DNA from: Spirometra erinaceieuropaei
Lineage: Eukaryota > Platyhelminthes > Cestoda > Diphyllobothriidea > Diphyllobothriidae
DNA length: 64,000 nt
Direction: 5' to 3'
Assembly: GCA_902702965.1 (NCBI GenBank)
Contig: CACRXP010000612.1
Location: 1 to 64,000, forward strand
Shown here one piece after another: positions 10,346 to 21,805 of this stretch. The translations under genes were made by a program, and so were the position numbers. The notes under the pieces are model-generated. The model did no database searches, was not told the origin of the DNA, and saw only the letters and a program-made list of their open reading frames with translations. How positions within the stretch are numbered: position 1 is the stretch's first letter; every line of letters begins with the position of its first letter.

Positions 10346-10559
10346 ACTTCCATAAAACCATCGGCTAACGTCTGTCTACTATAATTTCAATAACGTTGTT
10401 TGCCATAGGCAAACTCCTTATCAGTGCCAGGAGGCTTAATAGAAACTCTTAAGAGTAAACTCGATATGAGACTGGATAAACTTATAGAAATCCAGTCGCT
10501 CATTTCTATGCCGTTTGCGACAATTTGACAATAGGTTTAGTTTTCATACACGAGCCCAA

Positions 10560-11100
10560 ATTGTAATTTTACAACAACTTCACCTCCCTGCAACTGGCAT
10601 TTTGAGTCGGTCATTGACTTTTTCATTTCTAACCCATTTTTAGTAGGCCACTGGAGATTTACAATTGCCATTCAATGCTGACCGATCGAAACAAGTTTTC
10701 ATTTAGGCAGATGAACGACATTTCACGCAGCATCTTGGTGAAAGTGGAATTTTCAGTTATCAGCCGACAAAACTGTAGACGAATCCTGAATTTGAAAGGC
10801 GATATACGGAACTTACTGCCCTGATCCATTTTAATGATCAGCTCGATCGATCCGCTTATGCTTAACGAATCAACGGAAAGCTGGCTATGCAGAAAAATGT
10901 TTCCATGTATGTTTCTTGTGTATTTTTAGGGCGCAAGCGTTATTACTGTGCTTTAGTTCATCCCATCACACAGAGTTGCAAAGGTGATTAGTTCAAGGCG
11001 ATAAAACGTCTGGCTTTCTAAATAAATCCTTCCTTTCTAAAGTCTGTTTCGTCTAATGTCAGGGAAAAACCAATTTTAATGGACACTTAGTATTTTTTCC
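10560..11100 (+). repeat. Family B repeat, partial copy
   Basis: Matches the middle of copies 1 and 2: caatgctgaccgatcgaaac, tttcacgcagcat, a tgatcagctcgatcgatc-like stretch and cgataaaacgtctggct. The right half is absent. Confidence 0.7.
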
Positions 11101-11319
11101 TGAAAAAGCACTCACAGAGTCCAGCTGACGGGCAAACAAAATTGAAAAAAAGAAATAAAAGACTAGAACCAGCTTGTACTGAACATTAATTTTGTATCTT
11201 TCCCACACTTTATGTCGTCGTTCACAAATTGGTAAAAGCTCGTCTTTTTAATATGTTCCCTATAACTATTTATGAAGAGCCTTGAATAGGCTTGCTTATA
11301 AATTTTGTCTTAATAGCAA
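11101..11319. other. Unclassified sequence
   Basis: Short AT-rich tract; nothing recognised. Confidence 0.4.
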
Positions 11320-12015
11320 TAAGAAGGCTTAGTTTTGAGCAAAGAAACTAACGCAAAAGTTTTCTTTAATAACGAGAGCAACCACCCTATGATTTACAAA
11401 CGGAGTGCTGTTAACACCATACTTACTCGAGCGAAGACACACTACTCTGAGAACAAAGGATACAAAAAAGAACTCAATTATATGTTCAACCTATTTTCCC
11501 CAAACGACTATGCTATAGATTTTGTACGCCGACGCATGAAAGAGTAGGAATTTAAAGAAAGAGATAAGGACCTAAATTGTTCCGATCGGACGCCTAAAAT
11601 CAAAATATCGACGAACGATTCCGTACATTAACAATATGTCTGAACCTGTTTAAGACAACTGAGGAAGCAGCAGTCAGCTTGTTCATCCTAAGGCCACGGT
11701 TGGATATTTGGATAAAAATGTAGTCTATAAGATTTCATGTGGCAATTTTAGTGCAATATACTGTGGCTACACCGTAAAAGCCGCCTCTACACGCCAACGT
11801 GAACACCAACTGGCAGTAAAGCGGCGGGACCACTTATCCCAAGTCGTCATGCATACTCTCGAAACTGGGCACACGTTCGCTTGGGATAAAACAAGCATTG
11901 TCGGTTTCTGTCCACATAAGACCGAGAGTTCCTAGAGGCCATTCACTCCGATAATTCATTCCCTAATCGGTTCATCGGTCTTGACGTCATAAACACAAAT
12001 CTCAAAGAAAAATGC
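11320..12015 (+). pseudogene. Penelope-like element C-terminus with GIY-YIG domain (broken)
   Basis: Frame 11335-11547 reads SNHPMIYKRSAVNTILTRA, the linker typical between reverse transcriptase and GIY-YIG in Penelope-like elements, then ends in a stop. Frame 11708-11935 carries VVYKISC, YCGYTV, REHQLAVKRRD and ETGHTFAWD, a GIY-YIG-type nuclease with some key positions changed (YCG for YxG, one cysteine lost). After a frameshift near 11925 the tail continues as FLEAIHSDN..FPNRFIGLDV. At least two breaks; no reverse transcriptase upstream. Inactive fragment. Confidence 0.8.
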
Positions 12016-12239
12016 AAAAGGTAACAACCACTCAAGACATGGCATCAGCCCACAGCATTGACTCATCCGCAGCCCTGACGAAGCAACAACGAGTTTTTTG
12101 TGCATGTTTATATTTTAACTGTTTTTTGACCCTTACTGCACGTATGACGACAAGTTTAGTGGAAAATTTACGAAATAAAGTTTGCTCATTTTCTCAAAGG
12201 ACTCGTTTCTTGTTTGAATTTCATGTGTGTAAATATATC

Positions 12240-12890
12240 CTAAATATTAATCAGAACAGCTAAATTATTTAAATAACGGTTTGTACTAAAAATAGCTAGA
12301 GCAATCGCGATGAACTTTAACTGCTTAACTAGAAGCGCAAAAAGTGCCTTATTTATCACTCTATTTCGTTTTGATTGTAATAGGCTTTCCAAAGCCTTTA
12401 TTTATATCTCGTAGTCAAAGAACAGCCACAGTTTGCTCTAATGAACGGAAACGTTATATGTTGTGACATGTTTGAATAACTAATAATTACCGTGCGGAAA
12501 TTTATTTTTATACATAACCTAAATTCTAAAAATAAAGTGCTTGTACGAGGTGGCAAAGCCAGACATTAAAATGCATTGCACTTTTAGAAAATCCAAGCAC
12601 GATGTGGTTTGCTTAGAAAGCAATCAAGTCAGATTAGGTAGCGCCAAATTTTATGCTCTGTAAGTAGGCCTTATTTTTAGAACAATACGTAAATTAATAA
12701 GCGCGGTCCTCAATGCATGGTCTGGCCCTAGTATACCGTACTTTTTGGAGTTATCAATATGGTTGTCTCACATTTTTGACTAGCACGCAAAGGCGTTGTC
12801 ATGGTATATAACCTCGCACCGGAGCGGACTAGACAGGGCCAAAAAGCTTTCGCAGGTGCCGATCAGAAACCCAATTTGACGCTACATTTT
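12240..12890 (+). repeat. Family E repeat, copy 1
   Basis: Aligns with 21180-21805 in the same orientation. Landmarks include an aatgaacggaaacgtta-like stretch, gacatgtttg, gacat.aaatgcattg, gcatggtct..., accgtactttt and gtgcc.atcagaaa..caat. AT-rich with no conserved frame. Confidence 0.7.
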
Positions 12891-13479
12891 GGCTCTCTTC
12901 CGCGTGAAATGCAGGGATCAATCTCTTTAAGAGACAAATCAGCGACCGCCACATTTCTGACTGAATTTTGACACGATCTTTTTACCAGTAGTGTCCCAAA
13001 ATCTTTAGGCCACTGTCATCCCTGGAGATAAATATCGAAGCCATAAACGGACGCCTACCTAGTATCGTTATTTTCTATTCAGGCAAATTGTCTCAAATGA
13101 CCTTTCTGTGATTACTCGAGGAATATGCCTGCGAAATTAAAACGACACCGCTTTTGTTGTCCAGCATGTCGCTCTTGACATAAAAAACGCATTGGATATG
13201 TTATTTTTAAACAGGTTCCTCTAATGACATTTATGTCGTTTTGCCCGTCAATGAAGACTAGAATCGTCCCTCACGTGGTACGAAAATCACATGAAAGAAT
13301 TCAACCTTCACTTTTTAACCATGAAACTGCATTAGTTGTCCTTTCAAATTCAGGGCACTCGACATTGCTAAATGGATTGTGCATTTTAAGCAAAACTGTT
13401 ATTTGTAGGCCGACATTCTAATGACTAATCGCTGATTAAACTCAAGTAATAAACTGTATTTCATTTTCTTCTTTATTTT
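12891..13479. other. Unclassified sequence
   Basis: Probably the remainder of the family E copy. No gene recognised. Confidence 0.4.
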
Positions 13480-13805
13480 TTGTGTTTTATTGAACACCGT
13501 CGTAGTATTCGGCTAAAGGTAAGTTTTCGTTTACAAATTTCCCTACAGTATAAGCAATCCATTTTCAGCTGTTTCATTGGTAGAACGTGGGAACAGAAGA
13601 TATATATTAATTATATATTTTGTAATTTAACCGTCCTTGGAAGCAGGTTTATAAAAAATAATAGACAAGACGCAATAATATGCTGGGACGATCATTCGCC
13701 TTGGGAATGCTTAGAGCAGCAGCGTATTCAGGAGGGCGGCAAGATGACAACCGGTTGCACTCATTTGAAACTACTGGTTTTTGGAAATTGCACAGTCGGC
13801 TGTTG
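13480..13805 (+). repeat. Family E-related repeat segment
   Basis: Counterpart of 9750-10070 (agaacgtgggaac, aagacgcaat, gacaaccggttgcact). An open frame of 108 codons here shows no known domain and is not conserved in the other copy. Confidence 0.5.
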
Positions 13806-13868
13806 AATCTGCCCAAACAACTGACTTTGTGGCTGCTTTACTGAAGAAACGATTTGTACCAAGAATAA

Positions 13869-14004
13869 GACTGACAAAATAAATGGTGGGTTACTACATC
13901 AGATCCTGTGGGCCAGAAAAACCTTTTTTGAAAGTAGACTGACGAAATGAATCGCGGGCTACTGCATCAGATCGCGTGCGTCAGAACAATTTTGTTGAAT
14001 TAAT
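13869..14004 (+). repeat. 68-bp tandem duplication
   Basis: Two units start with gactgac at 13869 and 13937, both containing the pattern aaat.aat...ggttactacatcagatc..gtg..tcagaa. Diverged. Confidence 0.75.
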
Positions 14005-14376
14005 TTCTTTTTAACTGTCGAGACTGATTAATCTTCAACATAATTCTTAGTTATGTAGGCAGTTGCCTGTACACCACATACACACTGCACACGTAGGTTT
14101 TTTAACTCGCAACGGAATACAGGCATTTGGTGTTTTAAAAATATCTTTACTAATTAAGTTTTCACAATTGAAAATCCGGGTGTAAATGATGCTTTAGCTC
14201 AAAGGAGAAACCAGCAAGCAAAATATCCAGCGGGATTCTGATGTAAGCTAAAAAACAAGCCACGTTGGACGTACAGGATGCCAAATTAAGTTTTGCAACT
14301 GGACAATAATTTACTGCCTACCTTTTTTACATGTCTTTTACTTGGTACGGCTTCGATCATGCCTGATTTGACCAAG
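14005..14376. other. Unclassified sequence
   Basis: Nothing recognised; lies just beyond the 3' end of the reverse-strand LINE. Confidence 0.4.
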
Positions 14377-15583
14377 CTAGTTGATGCCCAGAACTACACA
14401 TCTCCACACATGACGATCCACGGTTGCAGCTCTGGACAGTTCAATTAATCCTCTTTGCCAGAGGTGGAGATAGACTACCAAAGGTCCTACAATCACCTCC
14501 ATGTCTTGACGAACTGTGTCGAGCCAACTTTTAAGTTTACTCCCTCTTCGACGCCTCCATTTGGCTAACGATGACGGATCGAGGACATTGACACTGACCT
14601 CCTGAGGTGAACGAAAAGAACATGCTCGAATCCTTCTAACAATTGTTCTTGGATGGTCTGGGTTATCCTTGCAATGTTGTCGAAGCCAGTGCAGAAGTCT
14701 TTTTAAACACAAAGTCGATAAATTTAACACGGAGGATCGTCGTTAAGAAGCTGTGGTTGAATAACTCCAGTTTTTGTTCGTTCTCCACAAACACAGTCCA
14801 AAATTCACAACAATTACTAAGGACAAACAGGATGTATATGCGGCACACGCGAAATTTAGTGGCGATGGAGAAGTCGCGTCGGATCCATAGGCATTTTCTA
14901 AGGCTTGAGAAGACCCGGTGGACAGCATTAGTTCAGGAACCAGTGTCGTCCGTATTCTGCCCATTAGGCAGCAGCCTCGCCCCGAGGTACTTTAAACTGC
15001 CCATTTCGTCACGTTCGCAGCTAGGAATCTCAAATGCCACATTTTCTAGTCGGGGATGCTGATTGAAAACGATTTAGTCTTCCAAGCCTTTGTAGATAAA
15101 CCGGCCGATTTGGCGACCCCGTCCATCCATAATACCATAGGCTGAAGATCACCTAAAGTGGGGCAACATTACCGGCATAATCATTTGCAAATTCAACACC
15201 GTCACCTTCGTGCGGGGTGCTGTCGAGAATCCAAGTCAGTAGTGTAGTTGAATAGAATGGGCGACAAGAAACAACCCTGTCAAACGCCAAACCGAATGCC
15301 AAACGTTTAGGAAAAATGCTCGTTGACAAGAACTACCGCAGTGGTGTGGCGATAAGAGGCCTTGATCATGACGATGATCTTTGACGGTACGCCATCTAGT
15401 GCCATTATCCACCACAGGGACTCACGAAGGATGAAATCGAAGGTGACGGTAAAATCAAAAATGCATATGATCATCGGTTGTTGGCAGTTATGGCGAAATC
15501 CGAGAATGAGCCTCAGTGCGAATACCTGGTTCGCACATCCACGTCTGGCAAGAAATAGGGCTTGGTTGCGTCTCGTCATTTAG
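14377..15583 (-). pseudogene. LINE reverse transcriptase and C-terminal region (dead)
   Basis: Minus-strand frames in order: 15579-15307 has RRGCANQVFALRLILGFRH and ESLWWIMALDGVPSKII, the RT finger/palm region of RTE-like flatworm LINEs. Near 15168-15182 the YxDD site reads D-Y-A-G-N, so both catalytic aspartates are lost. Around 14848-14700 come ENEQKLELFNH and TILRVK. 14730-14377 has WRRRRGSKLKSWLDTVRQDM and the usual C-terminus. Several frameshifts and stops. Family assignment is from memory of the protein pattern. Confidence 0.85.
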
Positions 15584-15644
15584 TCACGTACAGCCTGAGA
15601 TGGGTTGAAGAAGGAGACACGACGGATAGGACAAAAGCTTTATC

Positions 15645-15690
15645 CGCCTGCACTTTCGGATTTCTACTCGAAACCGTAATTTGAGACGAG
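15645..15690 (-). ncRNA. Degenerate hammerhead-like motif inside LINE region
   Basis: Minus strand ...ACGGTTTCGAGTAGAAATCCGAAA then GTGCAGGC; the core box is lost (CAAATTA). Lies between the RT and endonuclease parts, so it is probably a Penelope-derived insertion. Confidence 0.5.
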
Positions 15691-15699
15691 AGCAGATAT

Positions 15700-16239
15700 A
15701 GGTGGTTCATGCATAAGGGGCAGCAGTATTTATAGGATGCAATTGGCATGCTACCGCATACGTATACAAATTCATCACGCTATCTTTCGGATTTCGCGAA
15801 AGAAATCATGATAACAAGAGCCGTCTAGAGCCGTCTGAGCGGACAACTGCGGCGTTCTTCCGCTGATGCAGTCACTGAGGCGTCGCTGGGTAAATCCACG
15901 CATTTTCTCAGCTGCCCGACAAGCTGACGTTTTCAGTTACAACGATCGGTTACTGCCTTTTTCGTCGGCTCAGGCCGTGAAACGGATTCGAATTTTTCTG
16001 TTTAGGGCTTCAGTAGTGAAGATTGTCAGACGTTTTGCAGCATTGGGGCATTTACGTCGTTCCATTTTTGGCGCGATGCAGGTGAACTTTCAAGCGTGTA
16101 CGAACAAGGACATGACCCAACCCGAGAACGTTACCAGTCTTGGCAACACGCGTCTAATTGATATTGTGAATTTAGTTAGCGAACATTGGGCTGATTAATA
16201 TGTAGCTAGTCTGAGCAGCTTTATACCATCGTTTGAATA
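15700..16239 (-). other. Unassigned segment between LINE domains
   Basis: If the LINE is one copy, this should hold its interdomain region, but no motif was recognised on the minus strand. A plus-strand frame at 15866-16198 has no familiar domain. Confidence 0.35.
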
Positions 16240-16458
16240 CTAGGTCAGCAGATGTTTGTTGAAATGCCGGAAATACATGTTTGTGACAAGCAGTCGGTTC
16301 TGATCTCCAACGTTCAGCAATCTCTCGCCATTTTCATATCGCCAAGCAGGACAAAATCTCCCTATAAGATTACTGTTTGTGGAGTCGCCTGGGTCAGTAT
16401 GATCATTTCCATCCCCGGCAGCAATAAGCATGCCTCGGCCAGGAGGTCTTTCAAATAA
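16240..16458 (-). pseudogene. LINE APE-type endonuclease fragment (dead)
   Basis: Minus strand reads DPGDSTNSNLIGRF, ENGERLLNVGDQNRLLVTN and FRHFNKHLLT, followed by a TAG where the family has Trp, then YSNDG. This is the middle of the exonuclease-endonuclease-phosphatase domain that precedes the RT. Same strand and correct order with the RT at 14377-15583, so probably the same decayed copy. Sequence to about 17000 may hold more of the N-terminus but cannot be confirmed. Confidence 0.75.
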
Positions 16459-17199
16459 AGCTTACAGCGCCAATTAAAACGCCACTTTATCGCGCTGATC
16501 GGCAGCTAGATTTGGTGCGTACACAGGAGCGATGGAAATGTTCGTGAAATGACTCACCAGTCAATGACTGGTTCCCAAGCAAGTAAAACGAGCACCACTT
16601 GCTGCAAAAGGGCAATCGCGACAACGTGTCTATCTGATGAGTTGTGTTGTCCGCTGTGAGTCGTCTTCAGGGATCTTTATTTCCTGAGATTCTAAGTCAG
16701 AAAGCTGAACATTAGACCGACAGCAATCATCCACTTTGTACTGAATAATGCTGCACGCGGTCAGACTATGGGTACCGGGGTCCAGGAACGCCCGCACATC
16801 TCAGCATTCATTACTAAGTATCCGTCCCCTATTGAGTAGTCCTGGTCGTAAACTATTCCGCCGCAGAACTGCACCCGGATGGCGCAGCCCTTCGCTTCCC
16901 GCAGACGCCGAGACATTGAGAGCAGACGTAGATTCCTTTGGTTTTCTAGCAAACATAGATACAGGCGCGCCCCCAACAACCACTGAGATTTTATGTTCGA
17001 GGTTGTCATCTGCGGCGTTTTGGATCAAGAGCCTAACCAAAAGACAGCAAACTCGTATAATAGCAGTTCGTGTTCGCCATGTCGCGGAGGCTTCATTTGG
17101 CTTTGCCGTGTTTTTATAAGGCCTTTAGGCTTATGTTGTTCGCACTCTTGTGGCCCTGTCCCTGCTGGTCCACGAGCCACATATCAACAAACCTTACGA
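16459..17199. other. Unclassified, GC-richer stretch
   Basis: Overlapping open frames on both strands (16748-17119 plus; 16761-17040 minus). No domain recognised; possibly the 5' part of the reverse LINE. Confidence 0.35.
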
Positions 17200-18478
17200 G
17201 AAATCCAAAAATTAAAGTGAATAAATTCAGAGAAATTCCAGTCTTGCATTTTGCTTCGGTTTATGGCAGTAGGATAAACTTTTCAGTTTTAATCCGTGAA
17301 TCTAAATTGGAATCTTACAGGGCTTCAGGTCCTACACTCAATATGTTGAGTGAAAGATTAGCGTTTTCATTTCCAGACGGTATTTAACTGGCCTGCGGAT
17401 ATTCGACTTTGTCAATCAGTATTGAACAATCATCCTTTGGGTTTGAGTCATAAGGCAGATGGGCGACATTTCACGCAGCATAGCTTTGAGTGTTGATTTC
17501 CGTGTTGACAGCCTATTTGAGTGTGCTAGCATTCGGGTTTTGAACGGGGACATATGGAAATCGCTTTTGCCAATCAAGTAGTATGGCCAGCTCGATCGAT
17601 CTGTTTATAAATTACGGATCAATGGAAATCAGACTATGCGCACAATGTCTCGACATATGCTTATTATGTATGCAAATATAGGCGTTATAAATGTGCTTAA
17701 GGGCATGGCGTCACACACATTTGCAAATGTGATTCGTAAAATCGATGTAGTCCGGCTTGCTTAATAAAACTTCCTTGTTTATACTGTTCTTCGTCCAACT
17801 TGAGGGGAAAATCGATTTCACTGTGCGTCGAGTTTCGCCACATATAACAACACGTACAGACCGGCATACGCACTACACGGAGAATGTTAGAGCAGAAAAC
17901 AACTCGAATAAAAGGGCACTTAAATTTGCTTTTAAGTCGGTAAATATTGTGGCCGTTTTAATATATCTTGCATGCAAAATACATTTTCTAGAACGGGTCA
18001 TAAGGAGGAACTACATTTCTAACATTTTAGAAGCATAAACTTGGCCGTCTCACTTCATGACATCACGTTTCATGAGTAATCCTACGTTCTGTATGTCAGA
18101 CGACGGCGATTAAACGAAATGCAGCCATTCCGTTTGCTGTCTCTGTCGCCGCTTATCTTATATATATGTCATCGAGGTAAAACGATTGGCTGAGTGTTGA
18201 TCAGCTGATCGGTTCCACATCGGTTATGTCGGCAGTTGCATGATCACGAGAACTGAAGGTGGAAGGTTTACTCAAGCGCGATAGACTTCGCCGAGCGTTG
18301 ACGACTATTTGTTGGCACAACCGCGATCTAGCGTTCCTGGAGAGGGAACGACTCAGATCACGTCTGAGGGACGATCATGCGTCTGCGGTATATATGTAGA
18401 TTGGCACCGTGCTTGCGGCCTTCGATAGGTTGCTAGAGGACGGGATATAGGGCAATGGAATGAATCCTGTATTATGTC
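17200..18478 (+). repeat. Family B repeat, near full-length copy 2
   Basis: Partner of 7250-8565 along its whole length. The right end (gaatcctgtattatgtcg) is followed at once by LINE-derived sequence. Confidence 0.75.
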
Positions 18479-18479
18479 G

Positions 18480-19080
18480 GATCTTCCGCCCTGAAACGTC
18501 TGCTAATCAATCCGGCCAACTGCGAAGACCTCGCCCTAGACCGAGCGACGTGGAGAAGGACAGTGAAGCCAGACGATGCCATCTACAGAGCCAGCTGAAT
18601 TGTCGCCGCGAAAACCAAACCAGAATCACGCAAGTCTCAGCTGCTCCCACTCCCTAACGCCAACGCACACTCGCCTCAAACGTGTCCACGATGTCAACGG
18701 ACATTTTTGGACAACTTCCGATCAACTGCACAACTCGGACCGCGCCAACCGTCCTACCTCCGTCCACCCCTTCGTCGTTCTCTAAACTGTCAAGTAATTT
18801 TGACCGCCTTCCTAAACCGCTGCTTCCTTCATCCTCCTCCTCCTCCTCCTCCTCCTCCTCCTCCTCATCCTCTTCCCCGGCTGTCCCAACGGCTGTCGTT
18901 GTGGCGGTTGCCACGCACATCAATACTGCACACAATACTAACACAACAACAAACGCCGACATCACCTCTGTCGAAGTATGCATTAAACGACGCCTGGGAA
19001 CCCATTGCTGGGACGAAGACTTTATGGAACTGTCCTGGTTTGGCGGTCTTGACAGGCAAGGATTGCTAAATCTATTTCCG
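18480..19080 (+). pseudogene. LINE C-terminal tail with CxxC zinc-finger motif and poly-Ser tract
   Basis: Across two frames: NPANCEDLALDRATWRRTVK (about 18510-18570), then TCPRCQRTF (about 18680-18705, a C2H2-finger start), then NCTTRTAPTVLPPSTPSSFS (from about 18727). The order matches the tail of flatworm RTE-like polyproteins that end in zinc fingers. Frameshifted. A TCC microsatellite encodes a serine run. The tail after about 18960 is not recognised. Confidence 0.65.
18832..18866 (+). repeat. (TCC)n microsatellite
   Basis: About eleven uninterrupted TCC units, followed by imperfect ones, inside the LINE tail. Confidence 0.95.
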
Positions 19081-19341
19081 CGGAGAGTCTAATTAGAGCC
19101 TTAAAAGTCCGTAAATGCACGCTCGCATTTTAATGAAATCTGACAGCCAGCTTAATCAAAAGTCTTCAATTAATTTTTTGGTTACTTTAGGGGGATAATG
19201 TTCTCCTGACACACGCATAAAATGGTATGCATATCTCTGTGTCTGCCTACTTTCCCTAAACGTCTTATCAGTGATCACGCCTTCCGAATGTGACATTGTA
19301 CGACGCGTGACGTTCATGTCAGTGAATTTTATGTATAGTAG

Positions 19342-19440
19342 GTGGGCTAACTCATCAAATGTCAACCGAAATTCCGAAATTCGTTTTCGCTTCGAACAGA
19401 CTAATTAAGTAGGATATTGTATACTTATCACTGAATAGGT
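19342..19440. repeat. Family C terminal repeat (single end)
   Basis: Starts GTGGGCTAACTCATCAAATG, then caaccgaaattccgaaatt and actaattaagtagg, the family C terminus. A partner end was not found. Confidence 0.7.
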
Positions 19441-19499
19441 AATATTACAAAATGCTGTGCAGTATAAAAATGCATTCTGTGGCTGACAAATTGGAGAAA

Positions 19500-20001
19500 A
19501 AGTGGCGGCTCATTCGACGGGACCTGGCCATATTTTCAAATGTCAACAGGCCGAGTCCTCGCAAGCGGTGACAACCGCGTGAACCGCGAGCTGCTCGAGT
19601 CGTCGTTCTCAGCCCCGCAATCCATCAACAAGCGCAATGACCTCCTGTTATCATATCCCGTGCTGAGATATTTCCTGAGCAGAGGAATCAGTCACGTGGG
19701 GAGGACGAGGGCGAGAAATTATCCCACTGACTGTGAGCCAATTTGCTGCGCCCTCGTCTTGCCAGCATCCAAAACGAATGACAAAATTACGACCATCAAG
19801 GACTCGTACGCGGACAGACAAGCCACCATCGCATCAGTTACGACCCAAACGATGATTGCGAGAGATGCTAATTACTGTACGCATATATTACTAGAGTTGC
19901 CACGTGCTATAAATATGGCAGTCCCTGGACCACCGTTACCCCTATCCACGACTGTCTCTGTTGATGGCTTCGAGTGGGAATCCGAAACGTCCGGCCGATG
20001 A
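19500..20001 (+). pseudogene. Penelope-like C-terminal tail and 3' flank
   Basis: Open frame 19540-20001 (153 codons) reads GRVLASGDNRVNRELLES, then SAPQSIN..NDL and Y.VLRYFLSRG. This corresponds to the segment after GIY-YIG in Penelope-like proteins (compare LKA..SINRHVDL..HYEDL in the 2390-2892 copy). The nuclease itself is absent. The end of the frame overlaps a hammerhead motif, so the downstream part is probably non-coding UTR that happens to be open. Confidence 0.6.
19958..19996 (+). ncRNA. Hammerhead-like motif (Penelope type), well preserved
   Basis: CTGTTGA core (one change from CTGATGA) at 19958-19964, stem II GGCTTC/GAATCC with loop GAGTGG, GAAAC then GTC then CGGC. Stem III would be only C-G inside ACGT, so a dimer is the likely active form. 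It lies downstream of a Penelope-like C-terminus on the same strand, as expected. Confidence 0.65.
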
Positions 20002-21179
20002 ATTTCTTGTTCATTCTCTTCTAAACTGCTACCTGGAACTCGCGTGTTCGCTTCTATCAACATGAATTCTGTTTGCTAACCTTCGTCACTCTACTCTGCA
20101 TTAGTGCCCCCTAATCAAGCCGCCAGCGTCCCCTTCGTTTTGTGTGACCATAGGTCAATGCCACTAAATTGGGTATTCACAAATATAATTAAATTCATCT
20201 CCGAAGAACATTTTTTATTGATTGGGTGATCATGCTTTGTCTGTCCTAATGTAGACATTTTTATAGTGAGATCTTTTAACCACAGGGAGTTATGCTTCGA
20301 AACATCAATATAAACTGATATGAGTTTTAGCCGCTGGAAATAGCACTTCCGTCGATGTTAACACAGGATCATGCAGCTTGTATATATGGACATCACTTTC
20401 TCTAGAAGATGCTTACGCATCCAGCGGAGATTTCAAATTTTGGCAAAATTTCTCATGTGCAGAGTAAATAAATGGTCATCCTTTCGACAGTCCGAGCACT
20501 TCGAACGTCAACGCACACATCAACTCACGAGGTGGACCTAGCAACAGATGCTCGCTCCGAATCTACTGCGCATCTCTTCTATCGTACTTCCATGTTTCGG
20601 CCAAAAACAAAATCAAGACGACACCGGTTTGGGCACAAAAAACTCAGTGCGACGAACGATGTGATGCACACAGCACAAGCAAACACATGCAGGCTCTACG
20701 CGTAAATATGGACGCAAAAACTATATTTTACTGAGCAGTTGTCTGTTTGATTCGGAATACGCCGGTGTCTCCACGATAAACAACGACTGGGCCAGGACTT
20801 CTCCATGGCCATCTTCGAATTCCACTTGATTTAGCAGAATGATGCTTTAAGTTCGGCGGATGAAGTGATGCCAGTTAAAAAGAACCAAAGAGAGTCGGAT
20901 ATCTTCATTTTGTGTCAAAATAGGCTGTGTGGAAATGGAGGAGTAAAAAAAGGACGGCAATAAACGTCCATCCATGCACCAACTCAGACCGTAAGTGAGA
21001 TATAAATGAAAAAAACATATGACAATTCAATTGCAGTTAAGCGCAGTTTTTGCCTGGCAGACTACTTATTATAATTACTTTCCGCTTGTAAAATGGGTGG
21101 ACATTTCGACAAATAATTATTTTCATATTGAGACATTGTTATTTGCTTTTAGTGACGTCAATAAGCGCAACAATTTATT
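20002..21179. other. Unclassified sequence
   Basis: A GC-richer patch at about 20470-20720 has an open frame of 77 codons with no known domain. The rest is AT-rich. Confidence 0.4.
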
Positions 21180-21805
21180 AAAAATTAATCAGAATATCTG
21201 AACTGCGAAAATAAGGTTTCTGGAACACCGAGGCTAGGAAGATTGCAATGAATATTAAGTATATGGTCAAAAATGCGGAAAAAGCCTAAATGATCACTGT
21301 ATTTCGTTTTTTGAACAGGGCGCTTAAGTCTTGTAATCAAAAACAACCATATTTTGCTTTAACGAATGGAAACGTTACATGGCGTGATATGTTTGCATAG
21401 TCTCTAATTACTTTGTGAAAATCAACTTATTATACCCTAGGTTAATTTCAAAATATAAAGTATATTTTTGAGGTGGCATAACTAGACATCGAAATGCATT
21501 GAACATTCAGAACATTTATGTACAGGGATTTTTAGTTAGAAGTCAGCCAATGTCGATTTGATATGGCCAAACGTTGTTTTTTTTATAAATAACCGTATTC
21601 CTGAAAGAATACAAAAACCAGCGATCGCAATCCTTAGTGTATGGTCTAATAAAAGTGCACCGTACTTTTTATATTTTTAAGGTATTTATCGTAATTTTGA
21701 CAAGAACGCAAAAACCTTGTTTTGCTATATAATCCAGTATTGGAACGTCATATACGAGGCCAGAACAGGTTTCCATAGGTGCCCATCAGAAATTCAATAG
21801 AACTC
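21180..21805 (+). repeat. Family E repeat, copy 2
   Basis: Direct-orientation counterpart of 12240-12890. Confidence 0.7.

Noticed and set aside
18654..18983. Minus-strand frame with a long acidic (Glu/Asp) run
   Set aside because: It is the complement of the TCC microsatellite inside the plus-strand LINE tail.
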